Made by a program: the position numbers and the translations under genes. Of a stretch of DNA of 57,962 nucleotides, positions 1 to 9,408 are shown piece by piece. Source of the DNA: Chloroflexota bacterium (lineage in GTDB: Bacteria; Chloroflexota; UBA6077; CF-72). Under the pieces are notes generated by a model. That model saw only the letters and a list, made by a program, of their open reading frames with translations. It was not told the DNA's origin and searched no databases. The stretch is from contig JAFAOS010000040.1 in assembly GCA_019247515.1 (NCBI GenBank), forward strand, positions 1 through 57,962. The letters run 5' to 3'. Position 1 is the first letter of the stretch, and the number at the start of each line of letters is the position of its first letter.

Positions 1-33
1 CGGCGACGCGCGGGCCGCGGACGTCATCGAGCG

Positions 34-507
34 TCACGCAACGCCGATTGGCGGCGTGGGCACCGAGGCATAGCCACTGGGTGCGCCGCAGCGCGGGCAC
101 GCCGCAGGTGGGGTCGTACCTCGTTCGTGGTCGCCACACACCTCGCACACCCACGTCAACGCGATCTCATGCACCAGGTCGGCGCGGCTGACGATGCCGA
201 CCAGCTTCTGGCCGCGCAGCACCGGCACCCGCTTGATGCGGCGATGGACGAGCAGATACCGCACCTCGTCGACGCTGGTATCTTCCATGACGCTGATCAC
301 ATCGCGTGTCATGGCTTCCCCGGCCGTGTGCGCCTCGGGCTTGGCGATCAGGTCGAACTCGCTGATCAGACCCACCATGTGGCCGTCACCGTCGCACACG
401 GGTAGGCCGCTGACGCGGTGACGATCGAGGGTCTGGGCCACGTCGCGAACGGAGGCGTCTTCAGGCACGCTGATGACGTTCGAGGTCATGATCTCGGCAA
501 CCTTCAC
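34..507 (-). CDS. CBS-domain pair protein with C-terminal zinc ribbon
   Basis: A 157-residue protein with two CBS domains (about residues 5-55 and 63-115) followed by a CxxC-x12-CxxC zinc ribbon (Cys121, 124, 137, 140). CBS pairs usually bind adenine nucleotides and act as energy sensors; the ribbon suggests a metal-stabilised partner-binding tail. I start it at the GTG at 507, because AAGGGG lies six bases upstream; a TTG at 528 would add seven residues with no ribosome site. It is divergent from the nuo operon, so it could sense energy state for its neighbour, but that is inference. No enzymatic domain is attached. Confidence 0.85.
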   Translation of the reverse strand: MKVAEIMTSNVISVPEDASVRDVAQTLDRHRVSGLPVCDGDGHMVGLISEFDLIAKPEAHTAGEAMTRDVISVMEDTSVDEVRYLLVHRRIKRVPVLRGQKLVGIVSRADLVHEIALTWVCEVCGDHERGTTPPAACPRCGAPSGYASVPTPPIGVA

Positions 508-665
508 GGGGCACCCCTTGGCCCCCAAGCGTACAACGCCGACGAATCACTCTGAGACTGCGCCGCCTGATCTATACTCAAGGCACGTACTCACGAACGG
601 CGTTGCGCTGGCCCGAACACCGTTCAGTCGCTTTTAAGCAAGTCCTGACTGTTTGAGCTCTGCTG

Positions 666-1016
666 ATGGCCGTGCCGACGCTCGTCGTCTATCTCACCCT
701 GGCGGTTCTCCTGGTGGCCACGTTGCTGCTCGTCACCGGGCGGCTGTCGCCGCGCCAGCCGAGCCCGGCCAAGGCTCGACCGTACGAAAGCGGCGTGTCC
801 GAGCCGATCACCACGCAGACGCGCTGGCCCGTGCGCTACGCGCTCGTGGGCATGCTGTTTCTGATCTTCGACGTGGAGGCGCTCTTCTTCTATCCATGGG
901 CCGTCGTGCTGCGTGATCTCGGCTGGGGCGGCATCCTGGCGGTGATCAGCTTCTTCGTCGTGCTCGGCGCCGGGTACGTGTACGCCCGCGAGCGGGGAGC
1001 GCTGGACTGGCGATGA
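666..1016 (+). CDS. nuoA: NADH-quinone oxidoreductase subunit A
   Basis: First gene of the complex I operon; a 116-residue, three-helix membrane subunit. The family signature [16 protein letters not shown], with its acidic pair in the second helix, is intact, and length is normal. NuoA helps form the membrane arm near the quinone channel. Its stop overlaps the nuoB start by four bases. A possible -10 (TATACT, 573-578) lies about 88 bp upstream without a convincing -35, so the operon promoter is uncertain; only a weak GAG-type ribosome site precedes the ATG. Confidence 0.95.
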   Translation: MAVPTLVVYLTLAVLLVATLLLVTGRLSPRQPSPAKARPYESGVSEPITTQTRWPVRYALVGMLFLIFDVEALFFYPWAVVLRDLGWGGILAVISFFVVLGAGYVYARERGALDWR

Positions 1017-1552
1017 CGGATACTTCCCCACACGTGACGGAGCGCTCGGGCGCGCCTGGCTTCATCCTGAGTCGCATCGAGGACTGGGCGCGCGAGTCCT
1101 CGCTCTGGCCGGTGACGTTCGGCCTCGCGTGCTGCGCGATCGAGATGATGGCGATGAGCGCCTCGCGCTTTGACGTGGCGCGGTTTGGATCGGAGCTGTT
1201 CCGCGCCTCGCCCCGCCAGGCGGACCTGATGATCGTCGCCGGGCGCGTGTCGCAGAAAATGGCGCCGGTGCTGCGCGAGGTCTACGACCAGATGCCGGAG
1301 CCCAAGTGGGTCATCGCCATGGGCGACTGTGCCTCGTGCAGTGGCGTCTTCAACAATTACGCGCTGATTCAGGGCGTCGACAAGATCGTTCCCGTGGACG
1401 TGTACGTGCCCGGCTGCCCGCCCACACCGGATGCGCTGCTGGATTCGCTGATCAAACTGAAGGAGCGGGTCGCCGCCGACAGTCGAGTGGCGCACGGGGC
1501 GCGGACGACTCAGGGGGTCAGCATCGTGCGCGACGGCACGCCCGAGCGATGA
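1013..1552 (+). CDS. nuoB: NADH-quinone oxidoreductase subunit B
   Basis: A 179-residue peripheral-arm subunit that holds the N2 [4Fe-4S] cluster, the last electron carrier before quinone. The ligands are visible: adjacent Cys40-Cys41 (LACCAIEMM), Cys106 in GDCASCSG and Cys135 in VPGCPPTPD. The ATG start overlaps the nuoA stop and its own stop overlaps nuoC by four bases, indicating translational coupling. Nothing unusual is seen in the catalytic core. Confidence 0.97.
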   Translation: MTDTSPHVTERSGAPGFILSRIEDWARESSLWPVTFGLACCAIEMMAMSASRFDVARFGSELFRASPRQADLMIVAGRVSQKMAPVLREVYDQMPEPKWVIAMGDCASCSGVFNNYALIQGVDKIVPVDVYVPGCPPTPDALLDSLIKLKERVAADSRVAHGARTTQGVSIVRDGTPER

Positions 1553-2193
1553 GCACCGACGACCACAGCTCGAGCACCCCCGCGCCGACTCCGCCGAGCT
1601 CACCAACCCCGTCGTCCTCGGCAACATCGGCGACGCCGTCGGCCGCGGCGACCTCGCCGACCGCCGCAACATCGATGCCGTCGACCGAGGTGATCTCGCC
1701 GATTGCGGCAGCCTTTCCTGACGCGACCGTGACCGTCGCCGCCGACGGCATCTCGACCTTGATCGTGCCGCTCGCCGACCTCGAGACCAGCCTGCTGCGC
1801 GTGCGCGGCGAGCTTGGCTTCTCGCGATTTGTCGACCTGACCGTCGTCGACCGCCTCCAGCGGCAGGATCGCTTCGAGCTGGTGTATCTCTTTTACTCCC
1901 TGGGCGCGAAGATGTGGCTGCGGGTCAAGGCGCTGACCGATGGCGAGGTGCCGAGTATCACCCCAACCGTGCCCGGCGCGAACTGGTACGAGCGCGAGGC
2001 CTTCGACCTCTTCGGCATCCAGTTCCAGGGCCATCCCAATCTGACGCGCATCATGCTCCCCGATAGCTGGCAGGGTTTCCCACTGCGCCGTACCGAGCCG
2101 CTGGGGAGCGAGCCCGTGGATTTCACGGTGACCCGCCGGGTGTACGGAGCTGACCCTCCTCAGGCGGACCCGCCAGGAGTCAGCCATGACTGA
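1549..2193 (+). CDS. nuoC: NADH-quinone oxidoreductase subunit C with low-complexity N-terminal extension
   Basis: A 214-residue subunit that packs against NuoD in the peripheral arm. The conserved C-terminal motif [12 protein letters not shown] and the [11 protein letters not shown] segment identify the 30-kDa subunit family. The first 45 or so residues are almost only Ser, Thr, Pro and Ala, unlike the compact N-terminus usual for NuoC; they are probably disordered. The ATG sits in the ATGA overlap with the nuoB stop, so the extension appears to be really translated. Confidence 0.95.
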   Translation: MSTDDHSSSTPAPTPPSSPTPSSSATSATPSAAATSPTAATSMPSTEVISPIAAAFPDATVTVAADGISTLIVPLADLETSLLRVRGELGFSRFVDLTVVDRLQRQDRFELVYLFYSLGAKMWLRVKALTDGEVPSITPTVPGANWYEREAFDLFGIQFQGHPNLTRIMLPDSWQGFPLRRTEPLGSEPVDFTVTRRVYGADPPQADPPGVSHD

Positions 2194-3391
2194 CCTGGTC
2201 ACGCGCCCCGAGACCGCTGCGGAGGCTCGGGAGCTCCTGACGGTCAACATGGGCCCGCAGCACCCCTCGACGCACGGGGTTTTGCGCCTGGAGCTCACAC
2301 TCGACGGCGAGGTCGTCGTCCACTGCCGGCCCGTCGTCGGCTACCTGCACACCGGCATCGAAAAAACCTTCGAGCACAAGTCCTACGTCCAGGGCGTCGT
2401 GCTCACCGATCGCATGGACTACCTGAACCCGCTCGGCAATAACCTCGGCTACGCGCTGTCGGTCGAGAAACTGGCCGGCTGCGAGATCCCCGAGCGGGCC
2501 AGCGCGCTGCGCGTGCTTCTCGCCGAGCTCACCAGGCTGTCGTCGCACCTGATGTTCGTCGGCTCGATTGCCCTGGACCTGGGCGCAAGCTCGCCATTCC
2601 TGTACTGCTTCCGCGAACGCGAGAAGATCCTCGACTTCTTTGAGGGCATCAGCGGCGCGCGCATGATGACCTCCTTCATTCGTCCCGGCGGGCTGGCGCA
2701 CGACGTCGAACCCTCGATGGTCGACAAAATTTCCGGTTTTCTCGACGTCATGCCCGGCTATATCGATTCCTACGAAGAGCTGCTGACCGGCAACCCGATC
2801 TTCATGGAGCGCACGCAGGGCATCGGACGCCTGCCTGCCGAAGACGCCCTGGCGCTGGGCGTCTCGGGCCCACCGCTGCGCGGCTCGGGCGTCGCGCTCG
2901 ACATGCGCAAGTCGAATCCGTATTGCGGCTACGAAACGTATGACTTCGAGATTCCCACCGGGACCATCGGCGACTGCTTCGATCGGTACCTGGTGCGGGT
3001 GACCGAGATGCGCCAGAGCGTGAAGATCTGTCGGCAGGTGCTCGATCGGCTGCCAGCGGGGCCAGTGCAAACTGCCGACCGCAAAGTCATGCCGCCACCC
3101 AAGGAGGAGCTGGCCAGGAGCATGGAGGCGGTGATCCACCACTTCAAGCTGTGGACCGAAGGCATTCGCCCGGCGGCCGGCGAAGCCTACGTTGGCGTCG
3201 AGTCGCCTCGCGGCGAGCTGGGTTTCTACGTCGTCAGCGACGGCTCGGGGCGACCCATCCGCGTGCACGAGCGGGCGCCTTCGTTTGCCAACGTGCAGGC
3301 GCTACCCCGCATCATTGAAGGCGGGGTGGTCGCGGACGTGGTTGCCTGTATCGCGAGCCTGGATCCGATCATGGGCGAGGTCGATCGGTGA
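2186..3391 (+). CDS. nuoD: NADH-quinone oxidoreductase subunit D
   Basis: A 401-residue 49-kDa-type subunit that forms the quinone-binding pocket with NuoB. The quinone-site motif MGPQHPSTHGVLRL and the LTDRMDYLNP segment with its tyrosine are present, as is the C-terminal acidic region. The ATG overlaps the end of nuoC by eight bases, and the nuoE GTG overlaps its stop. Length and motifs are normal for a stand-alone NuoD rather than a NuoCD fusion. Confidence 0.97.
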   Translation: MTDLVTRPETAAEARELLTVNMGPQHPSTHGVLRLELTLDGEVVVHCRPVVGYLHTGIEKTFEHKSYVQGVVLTDRMDYLNPLGNNLGYALSVEKLAGCEIPERASALRVLLAELTRLSSHLMFVGSIALDLGASSPFLYCFREREKILDFFEGISGARMMTSFIRPGGLAHDVEPSMVDKISGFLDVMPGYIDSYEELLTGNPIFMERTQGIGRLPAEDALALGVSGPPLRGSGVALDMRKSNPYCGYETYDFEIPTGTIGDCFDRYLVRVTEMRQSVKICRQVLDRLPAGPVQTADRKVMPPPKEELARSMEAVIHHFKLWTEGIRPAAGEAYVGVESPRGELGFYVVSDGSGRPIRVHERAPSFANVQALPRIIEGGVVADVVACIASLDPIMGEVDR

Positions 3392-3840
3392 CGCTGTCGG
3401 ACGAGACCCGCACCGCGATCGAGCGCCTGGTGGCCCGCTTCCCAGAGCGGCGCAGCGCGTTGCTGCCGGCATTGAAGCTCGCGCAGCGCGAGGCCGGCTA
3501 TCTGCCGCCGGAGACGATCGCCGAAACGGCCAACCTGGTGGGCGTGCCGCACGCCGCCGCCCTCGAGGTCGCCATGTTCTACACCATGCTCCATACCCGG
3601 CCGGGACCCGCGACGCGGGTGGTCGTTTGCGCTCAGCTGCCGTGCGCACTGATGGGCGCCGAGGCGCTGATCCGCGAGTTGCGCGGGGCGCTCGAGTCGG
3701 AGTCGATCGAAGTCGAGCGCACCAGCGAGTGTTTCGGAGCCTGTCACCGCGCCCCGATGGCGCGCGTTGGCGACATGTACTACGAGAACCTCGACGCACA
3801 GGGCCGCCAGGTGCTGATCGCGGAATTGCGAGCGGCGTGA
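3388..3840 (+). CDS. nuoE: NADH-quinone oxidoreductase subunit E
   Basis: A 150-residue thioredoxin-fold subunit carrying the N1a [2Fe-2S] cluster. Ligands are Cys81 and Cys86 (CAQLPC) and Cys115 and Cys119 (CFGAC), the C-x4-C and C-x3-C spacing typical of the family. The N-terminal helical region with QREAGYLP matches other NuoE proteins. The GTG start overlaps the nuoD stop, and nuoF starts in the next four-base overlap. Confidence 0.96.
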   Translation: MTLSDETRTAIERLVARFPERRSALLPALKLAQREAGYLPPETIAETANLVGVPHAAALEVAMFYTMLHTRPGPATRVVVCAQLPCALMGAEALIRELRGALESESIEVERTSECFGACHRAPMARVGDMYYENLDAQGRQVLIAELRAA

Positions 3841-5132
3841 CGCTCGCAACGAACGTCGACTTCGAGCGGGTGCTTCTCCCGCATCCTGGACGCAGCGAGC
3901 CGCTCAACCTGAAGGAATATCGAGCCGAAGGCGGCTACGCGGGCTGGCAGAAAGCTCTGACGAGCATGACGGCGGATCAGGTGATCGAAGAGGTCAAAGC
4001 CTCGGGCCTGCGTGGTCGGGGCGGTGCTGGGTTCCCCACCGGCACCAAGTGGAGCTTCATTCCCAAGGCGCCCGGCGCCAAGTACGTGGCCGTCAACGCC
4101 GACGAGTCGGAGCCCGGCACCTTCAAGGATCGCGAGCTGATGGAGGTGGAGCCGCACCGCGTGCTGGAGGGCATCGCGCTGTGCTGCTATGCGATCGGCG
4201 CCGAAACCGCCTTCATCTATATACGGGGTGAGTACGTGTGCGCCGCGGACCGACTCGAGGCCGCCATCGCCGAGGCGGAGGCCGCCGGGGTACTCGGCCA
4301 GGGCTGCCATGGAACGTCGGTCAACGTGACCATCATCGTCTTTCGTGGCGCAGGCGCATATATCTGCGGCGAGGAGACCGCCCTGCTCGAGTCGCTCGAA
4401 GGCAAACGGCCGATGCCCCGGTCTCGGCCGCCGTTTCCGGCGGTCGAGGGGCTGTATCGACGACCGACGGTCATCAACAACGTCGAGACCCTGGCCAACG
4501 TGCCGTCGATCATTGCGCGCGGAAGTGACTGGTACAACACCATCGGCATCCCGCCGCGCAACACGGGGCCGAAGATTTTCTGCTTGTCTGGGCGAGTGAA
4601 TCGACCTGGCAACTACGAGCTGCCGCTCGGCGCCGCGACGATTCGCCAGCTGATCGACGACTACGGGCAGGGGGTGATCGGCGGGCGCGCGGTGAAGGGC
4701 GTGCTGACTGCCGGCGTCTCCGCGCCGATCCTGACCGCCGACAAGCTCGATACCAAACTGGACTACGACTCGGTGCAGGCGGCGGGCTCGATGCTGGGCT
4801 CGGCGTCGCTGATCGTGCTCGACGAAGGCACGTGCATGGTGCGCGCCGCGGCGCTCATGGAAGAGTTTTTCCGACACGAGTCGTGCGGCAAGTGCACGCC
4901 GTGTCGCGAGGGCACCTCCTGGCTCTTCGAGATCCTGACTCGCATCGAGACGGGCCGCGGCATGGAGAGTGACCTCGACCTGCTGCTGTCGCTCTCGGGC
5001 GAGGTCGCCGGCAAAGTGCTGTGCGCCCTGGGCGATTTCGCCACGAGCCCGGTCGTGGCCACGGTCAAGCAGTATCGCGAGGAGTACGAACAGCACATCA
5101 AGGAGGGTCGATGTCCATTCGACCCATGGTGA
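3837..5132 (+). CDS. nuoF: NADH-quinone oxidoreductase subunit F
   Basis: A 431-residue NADH-oxidising subunit with FMN and the N3 [4Fe-4S] cluster. The glycine-rich FMN/NADH loop LRGRGGAGFPTGTKW is near residue 58, the second nucleotide motif GAGAYICGEETALLESLEG follows mid-protein, and N3 ligands are Cys350, Cys353, Cys356 (SCGKCTPC) and Cys396. The GTG in the overlap with nuoE is chosen because homology begins just downstream, although the frame stays open far upstream. Confidence 0.96.
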   Translation: MTLATNVDFERVLLPHPGRSEPLNLKEYRAEGGYAGWQKALTSMTADQVIEEVKASGLRGRGGAGFPTGTKWSFIPKAPGAKYVAVNADESEPGTFKDRELMEVEPHRVLEGIALCCYAIGAETAFIYIRGEYVCAADRLEAAIAEAEAAGVLGQGCHGTSVNVTIIVFRGAGAYICGEETALLESLEGKRPMPRSRPPFPAVEGLYRRPTVINNVETLANVPSIIARGSDWYNTIGIPPRNTGPKIFCLSGRVNRPGNYELPLGAATIRQLIDDYGQGVIGGRAVKGVLTAGVSAPILTADKLDTKLDYDSVQAAGSMLGSASLIVLDEGTCMVRAAALMEEFFRHESCGKCTPCREGTSWLFEILTRIETGRGMESDLDLLLSLSGEVAGKVLCALGDFATSPVVATVKQYREEYEQHIKEGRCPFDPW

Positions 5133-5142
5133 GGTTCGGAGC

Positions 5143-6975
5143 GTGACGTCGCAACCGCCGAGCGACACGGTCAAGCTCAGCATCGATGGCAAGGAACTCG
5201 AGGCGCCCAAGGGGACCTTGCTCGTCGAGGCCGCCAAGCTGATCGGGCTCGAGATTCCCGTGTTCTGCTACGAGTCGCGCCTCAAGCCCGTCGGCGCTTG
5301 CCGCATGTGTCTGGTGCAGATCGAAAAGTTGCCGCGGCTGCAGACCGCGTGTACCACCCCGGTGGCCGCGGACATGGTCGTCCACACCACCACGCCCGAA
5401 GTCGTTGACGCGCAGCGCGGCGTCCTCGAGCTCCTGCTGGCCAATCACCCGCTCGACTGTCCGATCTGCGACAAGGGGGGCGAGTGCCCGCTGCAGGAGA
5501 ACACGTTCCACCACGGCCCGGGCGTCTCACGCTTCACCGAGGAAAAGCGCCACAAGGCCAAGGCCTTCCCCCTTGGTCCAGAGATCGTGCTGGACCGCGA
5601 GCGGTGCATCATGTGCTACCGCTGCGTCCGCTTCCACCAGGAGATCGCCGGTGACGAGGCCCTGGCGGCCGTCCTGCGCGGCGCCGACTCCGAGATCGCC
5701 ACCCTCCACGGCGAGCCGTATACCTCGATCTTCGCCGGCAACACCATCGAATTGTGCCCGGTTGGCGCGCTGACCAGCCGCGCGTATCGCTTCAAGGCAC
5801 GCCCGTGGGACCTCGTGCGCACCGCCTCGGTGTGCAATGGCTGCGCGGTCGGCTGCAACGTCGAAGTCCACAGTCGCAGCGAAAACGTGCTGCGGCTGAT
5901 CTCGCGCAACAACCCCGAAGTCGACGACGGCTGGCTGTGCGACCGCGGCCGCTTCGAGACGCTGCCGGCTCCAGCCGAGTCGCGACCAGTTCGCCCGATG
6001 GTCCGCCGCGGCGAGGCCCTCGAGCCAACCACCTGGAACGAGGCGCTGACGCGCGCCAGCGAGCTGCTCGCCTCGTCCGCCGGGGTCCTGGCGTCCCCAG
6101 GTCTGTCGAACGAGGCGTTCTGGGTCCTGCAACAGCTGAGCCCGCGCCTGCCAGGCGCGCTGTGGCCGCCGGCGGGTCACGCCTGGCCGGTCGAGGGCAA
6201 GATCGCCAATCTGCTGCGCTGCAAGAGCATCGTGCTGGTCGGCCTGGACGCCTGGGAGGACCTGCCGGTGCTGGCGCTGTGGATACACCGCGCGGTCGTC
6301 GGCGGCGCACGCCTCACGGTGCTTGGCGATCGCAACGGCCTGTGGCGGTCCACACACACGTGGCTCAAGGGCGACCCGCTCGCCCACCTCGCGGAGGTCC
6401 AGGCCATCGACGGTCCCGCCGCATTGCTGGCCCACCCGTCACTGGTCGCCCAGGGGCGCGCGCAACTGGAGGAGCTAGCCAGGTCGATACATGCAAGTGG
6501 GGACACGGGCCTGGTCGGCGCGCCGCTCCTCGGCGCCAACGGCCGCGGCGCCATGGAGATTGCACCCGACATCACCCGCGGCGAAGCGGACCAGGTGCTG
6601 ACCTCGACCGCCATCCTGGCGATGGGCGACCAGTCGTGGGCGAACCTCCGCCCGGGCTCGTTCGCCAGGATCGTCCTGGCCACCTCCGCGCCCTTCGCCG
6701 AGGTGCCGCAGGTCGAAGTCGTGCTGCCCATGACCCACGCTTACGAGCGTCAGGCGAGCATCTGCAATCTCGAAGGACGCGTTCAGCACCAGGAAGGTGG
6801 CGCGTCGCCGCCAGTGGAAGCGCGCACCGACTGGGGGATCGCCGCCGAGCTGGCGGTGCGCCTGGGCGTCGGCGCCGGCGGTGTCGAGGGCCTGGAACAG
6901 ATCCGCGCCAGCATCGCCGACGAGCACCCAATGCTGGCGGGGGTGCTCCGCGAGGAGGTGCTCGTCCGCGCGTGA
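5143..6975 (+). CDS. nuoG: NADH-quinone oxidoreductase subunit G
   Basis: A 610-residue iron-sulfur subunit of the electron-input module. It has an N-terminal [2Fe-2S] ferredoxin domain (Cys42, 53, 56, 70), the His102/Cys106/109/115 cluster, a further cluster with Cys155, 158, 161 and 205, and the extra distal set Cys231, 234, 238 and 266 of the molybdopterin-oxidoreductase-like domain (N7 type). The C-terminal half is short and divergent, as is common. The GTG at 5143 is the only start that keeps the whole ferredoxin domain; it lies ten bases after nuoF. Confidence 0.94.
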   Translation: MTSQPPSDTVKLSIDGKELEAPKGTLLVEAAKLIGLEIPVFCYESRLKPVGACRMCLVQIEKLPRLQTACTTPVAADMVVHTTTPEVVDAQRGVLELLLANHPLDCPICDKGGECPLQENTFHHGPGVSRFTEEKRHKAKAFPLGPEIVLDRERCIMCYRCVRFHQEIAGDEALAAVLRGADSEIATLHGEPYTSIFAGNTIELCPVGALTSRAYRFKARPWDLVRTASVCNGCAVGCNVEVHSRSENVLRLISRNNPEVDDGWLCDRGRFETLPAPAESRPVRPMVRRGEALEPTTWNEALTRASELLASSAGVLASPGLSNEAFWVLQQLSPRLPGALWPPAGHAWPVEGKIANLLRCKSIVLVGLDAWEDLPVLALWIHRAVVGGARLTVLGDRNGLWRSTHTWLKGDPLAHLAEVQAIDGPAALLAHPSLVAQGRAQLEELARSIHASGDTGLVGAPLLGANGRGAMEIAPDITRGEADQVLTSTAILAMGDQSWANLRPGSFARIVLATSAPFAEVPQVEVVLPMTHAYERQASICNLEGRVQHQEGGASPPVEARTDWGIAAELAVRLGVGAGGVEGLEQIRASIADEHPMLAGVLREEVLVRA

Positions 6976-7970
6976 CCACCCTGCTCGGACAGATCGTCGG
7001 CTCACTCATCATCATCGTCGCCCTGCTCATGGGCATGGCGTACATGACCTGGTTCGAGCGGCGGGTGATCAGTCGCCTGCAAGTGCGCATCGGTCCGAAT
7101 CGCGTCGGTCCCGGCGGGCTGATGCAGCCGATCGCCGACGCCCTGAAGCTGTTCTTCAAAGAAGACGTTCGGCTCTCGATGTCCGACCGATGGTTGTACC
7201 CGCTGGCGCCGGGCATCTCACTGGTGGCCGCGCTGGCTGTGTTCGCCGTCATTCCGGTGGGTCCGACGATCACGATCGGGGGCCGATCGATCGACCTGAT
7301 CGTCCAGGACATGCCGGTGGCGGTCCTGTACCTGATCGGCGCCAGCTCGATCGGCGTGTACGGCGTGGTGCTCGGCGGCTGGTCATCCGGGTCGAAGTAT
7401 TCGCTGCTCGGCTCACTCCGCGGCAGCGCCCAGGTCGTCTCCTACGAGCTCGCGCTGGGCCTGGCGCTGGTCGGCGTCGTGCTGGTCAGCGGCACGATGT
7501 CGGTCGCCCAGATCGTGGATCAGCAATCCCACCTGATCCCGTATGTGATCCTGCAACCGCTGGGCTTCCTGGTGTACTTCACCGCCGCCGTGGCCGAAAC
7601 CAATCGCGCCCCATTTGACCTGCCCGAAGCCGAGCAGGAGCTGGTGGCCGGCTACCACACCGAGTACAGCGGCTTTCGGTTCGCGATGTACTACATTGCC
7701 GAGTACGTCAACCTGCTGACCGTCTCGGCCATTGCCGCGACGTTGTTCTTCGGCGGCTGGCTCGGTCCGTTCAACCTGCTGAACGGCCCGTGGTGGCTGC
7801 TGATCAAGATGGCGGTGTTCGCTTTTGTCTTCGTCTGGCTGCGGGCGACGCTGCCGCGCCTGCGTTACGACCAGCTGATGCGGCTGTGCTGGGGGCTCCT
7901 GCTGCCGCTGGGCCTGCTGAACTTGCTCGTCACCGCGCTGCTGGTGGTGTTCTTCTCGAGGGGCGTGTGA
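6972..7970 (+). CDS. nuoH: NADH-quinone oxidoreductase subunit H
   Basis: A 332-residue, eight-helix membrane subunit that links the quinone cavity to the proton-pumping arm. Signatures seen are FERRVISRLQVRIGPNRVGP near the N-terminus and AETNRAPFDLPEAEQELVAG, the acidic loop facing the quinone site, followed by the GYHTEYSG segment. The GTG overlaps the nuoG stop by four bases. Length and motifs are normal. Confidence 0.96.
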   Translation: MTTLLGQIVGSLIIIVALLMGMAYMTWFERRVISRLQVRIGPNRVGPGGLMQPIADALKLFFKEDVRLSMSDRWLYPLAPGISLVAALAVFAVIPVGPTITIGGRSIDLIVQDMPVAVLYLIGASSIGVYGVVLGGWSSGSKYSLLGSLRGSAQVVSYELALGLALVGVVLVSGTMSVAQIVDQQSHLIPYVILQPLGFLVYFTAAVAETNRAPFDLPEAEQELVAGYHTEYSGFRFAMYYIAEYVNLLTVSAIAATLFFGGWLGPFNLLNGPWWLLIKMAVFAFVFVWLRATLPRLRYDQLMRLCWGLLLPLGLLNLLVTALLVVFFSRGV

Positions 7971-7979
7971 TCGACAGTC

Positions 7980-8555
7980 ATGCTTGACGGACTACGCAAT
8001 CTCGCCCTGGGATTCTGGACGGTGCTGCGGCACGCCTCCCAGCCGCCGACGACGATCCCCTATCCAGAGGTCAAACGCGAGCTGCCACCCGCGTTTCGAG
8101 GTCGACACCGGCTGTATCGGCACGAGGACGGCCTCGAGCGCTGCATTGGCTGCGAGCTGTGCGCGGGCGCGTGTCCGTCGAGCGCCATCTACGTGCTGGC
8201 CGCAGACAATGACCCGGCGCATCCGGTCTCCACGGGCGAGCGATACGCGGAGATCTACGAGATCAACATGATCCGCTGCATCTTCTGCGGCTACTGCGAG
8301 GAAGCGTGCCCGGTGGACGCCATTCGGCTGGGCCCCGAGTACGAGCTGGCGGACTTCGAGCGGCGCGACTTTGTGTACACGAAGGAAATGCTGCTCGATC
8401 CCGAGAAATACGCGCCGAAGCGCCAGTACCACGCCGACGTGGATCAGAAGGATCCAGAGCTGCGCCGTGAGATTCCCGAGGACGAGGACCTGGGCGAGGT
8501 CTATCGTCGGCACGTGCCGCTCGGGGTGCCGCCCGAGGATCGGCCACGGGCCTGA
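7980..8555 (+). CDS. nuoI: NADH-quinone oxidoreductase subunit I
   Basis: A 191-residue ferredoxin-like subunit carrying clusters N6a and N6b. Two C-x2-C-x2-C-x3-C motifs are intact: Cys55, 58, 61, 65 (CIGCELCAGAC) and Cys100, 103, 106, 110 (CIFCGYCEEAC). The acidic C-terminal tail of about 40 residues is typical for bacterial homologues. It begins nine bases after nuoH and ends in an overlap with nuoJ. Confidence 0.96.
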   Translation: MLDGLRNLALGFWTVLRHASQPPTTIPYPEVKRELPPAFRGRHRLYRHEDGLERCIGCELCAGACPSSAIYVLAADNDPAHPVSTGERYAEIYEINMIRCIFCGYCEEACPVDAIRLGPEYELADFERRDFVYTKEMLLDPEKYAPKRQYHADVDQKDPELRREIPEDEDLGEVYRRHVPLGVPPEDRPRA

Positions 8556-9109
8556 TGGATAACCTCTTCGTCCCGCTGCTGATCGGCTGTCTCGTCGCCA
8601 TCGCGTCGGCCTTCGGCGTGATCCTGGCCCGCCGTCCGGTGTACGCCGCGGCGTACCTTCTCCTGCACAGCCTGTCCCTGGCCGCGCTGTACGCGATCCT
8701 GTCCGCGGCGATGGTCGCCATCGGCCAGGTGATCATCTACTCGGGGGCGATCGTCGTCCTGTTCTTGTTCGTGGTCACGCTCCTGCCCACCGGCGGCGCG
8801 GAGCTCAGACCCATCGGCGGTCGCATCGCGGCGGCGTGTGTCGGCGCCGGAGCCGTGATTGTCGCTCTGGCCGCGTCGCTCACGATCGGCGCGATTCCTC
8901 TGGCACCCGCCACGCCCGGCGACATGAGCGTCGCCGCGGTTGGCCACTCGTTGTTCAGCACCCTGCTGGTGGCCTTCGAGCTCACCGCGCCTCTCCTGCT
9001 AGTAGCCGTCGTGGGCGCGGTCGTCATCTGGCGCCGGCACGAGCCCCGCCCGCGCACCGTGCAGCCCGTCAAGGTCAGCGAGCCCCGCCGCCTGGTACTG
9101 CATCAATGA
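8555..9109 (+). CDS. nuoJ: NADH-quinone oxidoreductase subunit J
   Basis: A 184-residue membrane subunit with five predicted helices. The third helix carries the family's GQVIIYSGAIVVLFLFV motif, whose pi-bulge region is linked to coupling in complex I structures. Its ATG shares one base with the nuoI stop and its own stop overlaps nuoK. Ends in a basic cytoplasmic tail. Confidence 0.94.
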   Translation: MDNLFVPLLIGCLVAIASAFGVILARRPVYAAAYLLLHSLSLAALYAILSAAMVAIGQVIIYSGAIVVLFLFVVTLLPTGGAELRPIGGRIAAACVGAGAVIVALAASLTIGAIPLAPATPGDMSVAAVGHSLFSTLLVAFELTAPLLLVAVVGAVVIWRRHEPRPRTVQPVKVSEPRRLVLHQ

Positions 9110-9408
9110 GCTCGGAGAGCCTGGTCCTCGGCACGAGCGCGGCGCTATTCGCCATCGGCGGCGCCGGCGCGCTGCTGCACCGACACCCCGTCTCGATGCT
9201 CATGGCCATCGAGATCATGCTGAACGCCGCGAACCTGGTTATCGTGCTGGCCGCGCGCGTCTACGGCAGCGCGGACGCCGAATCAGCCGCGCTTGTGGTC
9301 CTGGTGCTGGCTGCCGCTGAAGCGGTTATCGGCCTGGCGCTGGCGCTAGCGTTGTTCAGACGCCGCCCCGCGCCGGACGTCGACCAGGCCGCGGAGCTGC
9401 GCGGATGA
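9106..9408 (+). CDS. nuoK: NADH-quinone oxidoreductase subunit K
   Basis: A 100-residue, three-helix Mrp-like subunit. The two membrane glutamates important for proton transfer in E. coli NuoK are conserved: Glu36 (MAIEIMLNA) and Glu72 (AAAEAVIGL). So the proton-channel residues of this subunit look intact, in contrast to the neighbouring NuoL and NuoN. The ATG overlaps the nuoJ stop and the nuoL start overlaps its own end. Confidence 0.95.
   Translation: MSSESLVLGTSAALFAIGGAGALLHRHPVSMLMAIEIMLNAANLVIVLAARVYGSADAESAALVVLVLAAAEAVIGLALALALFRRRPAPDVDQAAELRG

Noticed and set aside
1..33. End of a further gene at the left edge
   Set aside because: Too little sequence to support any reading frame.
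3192..3836. Long upstream open frame fused to nuoF
   Set aside because: This region is already coded by nuoD and nuoE in another frame; the coupled GTG at 3837 is the natural start.
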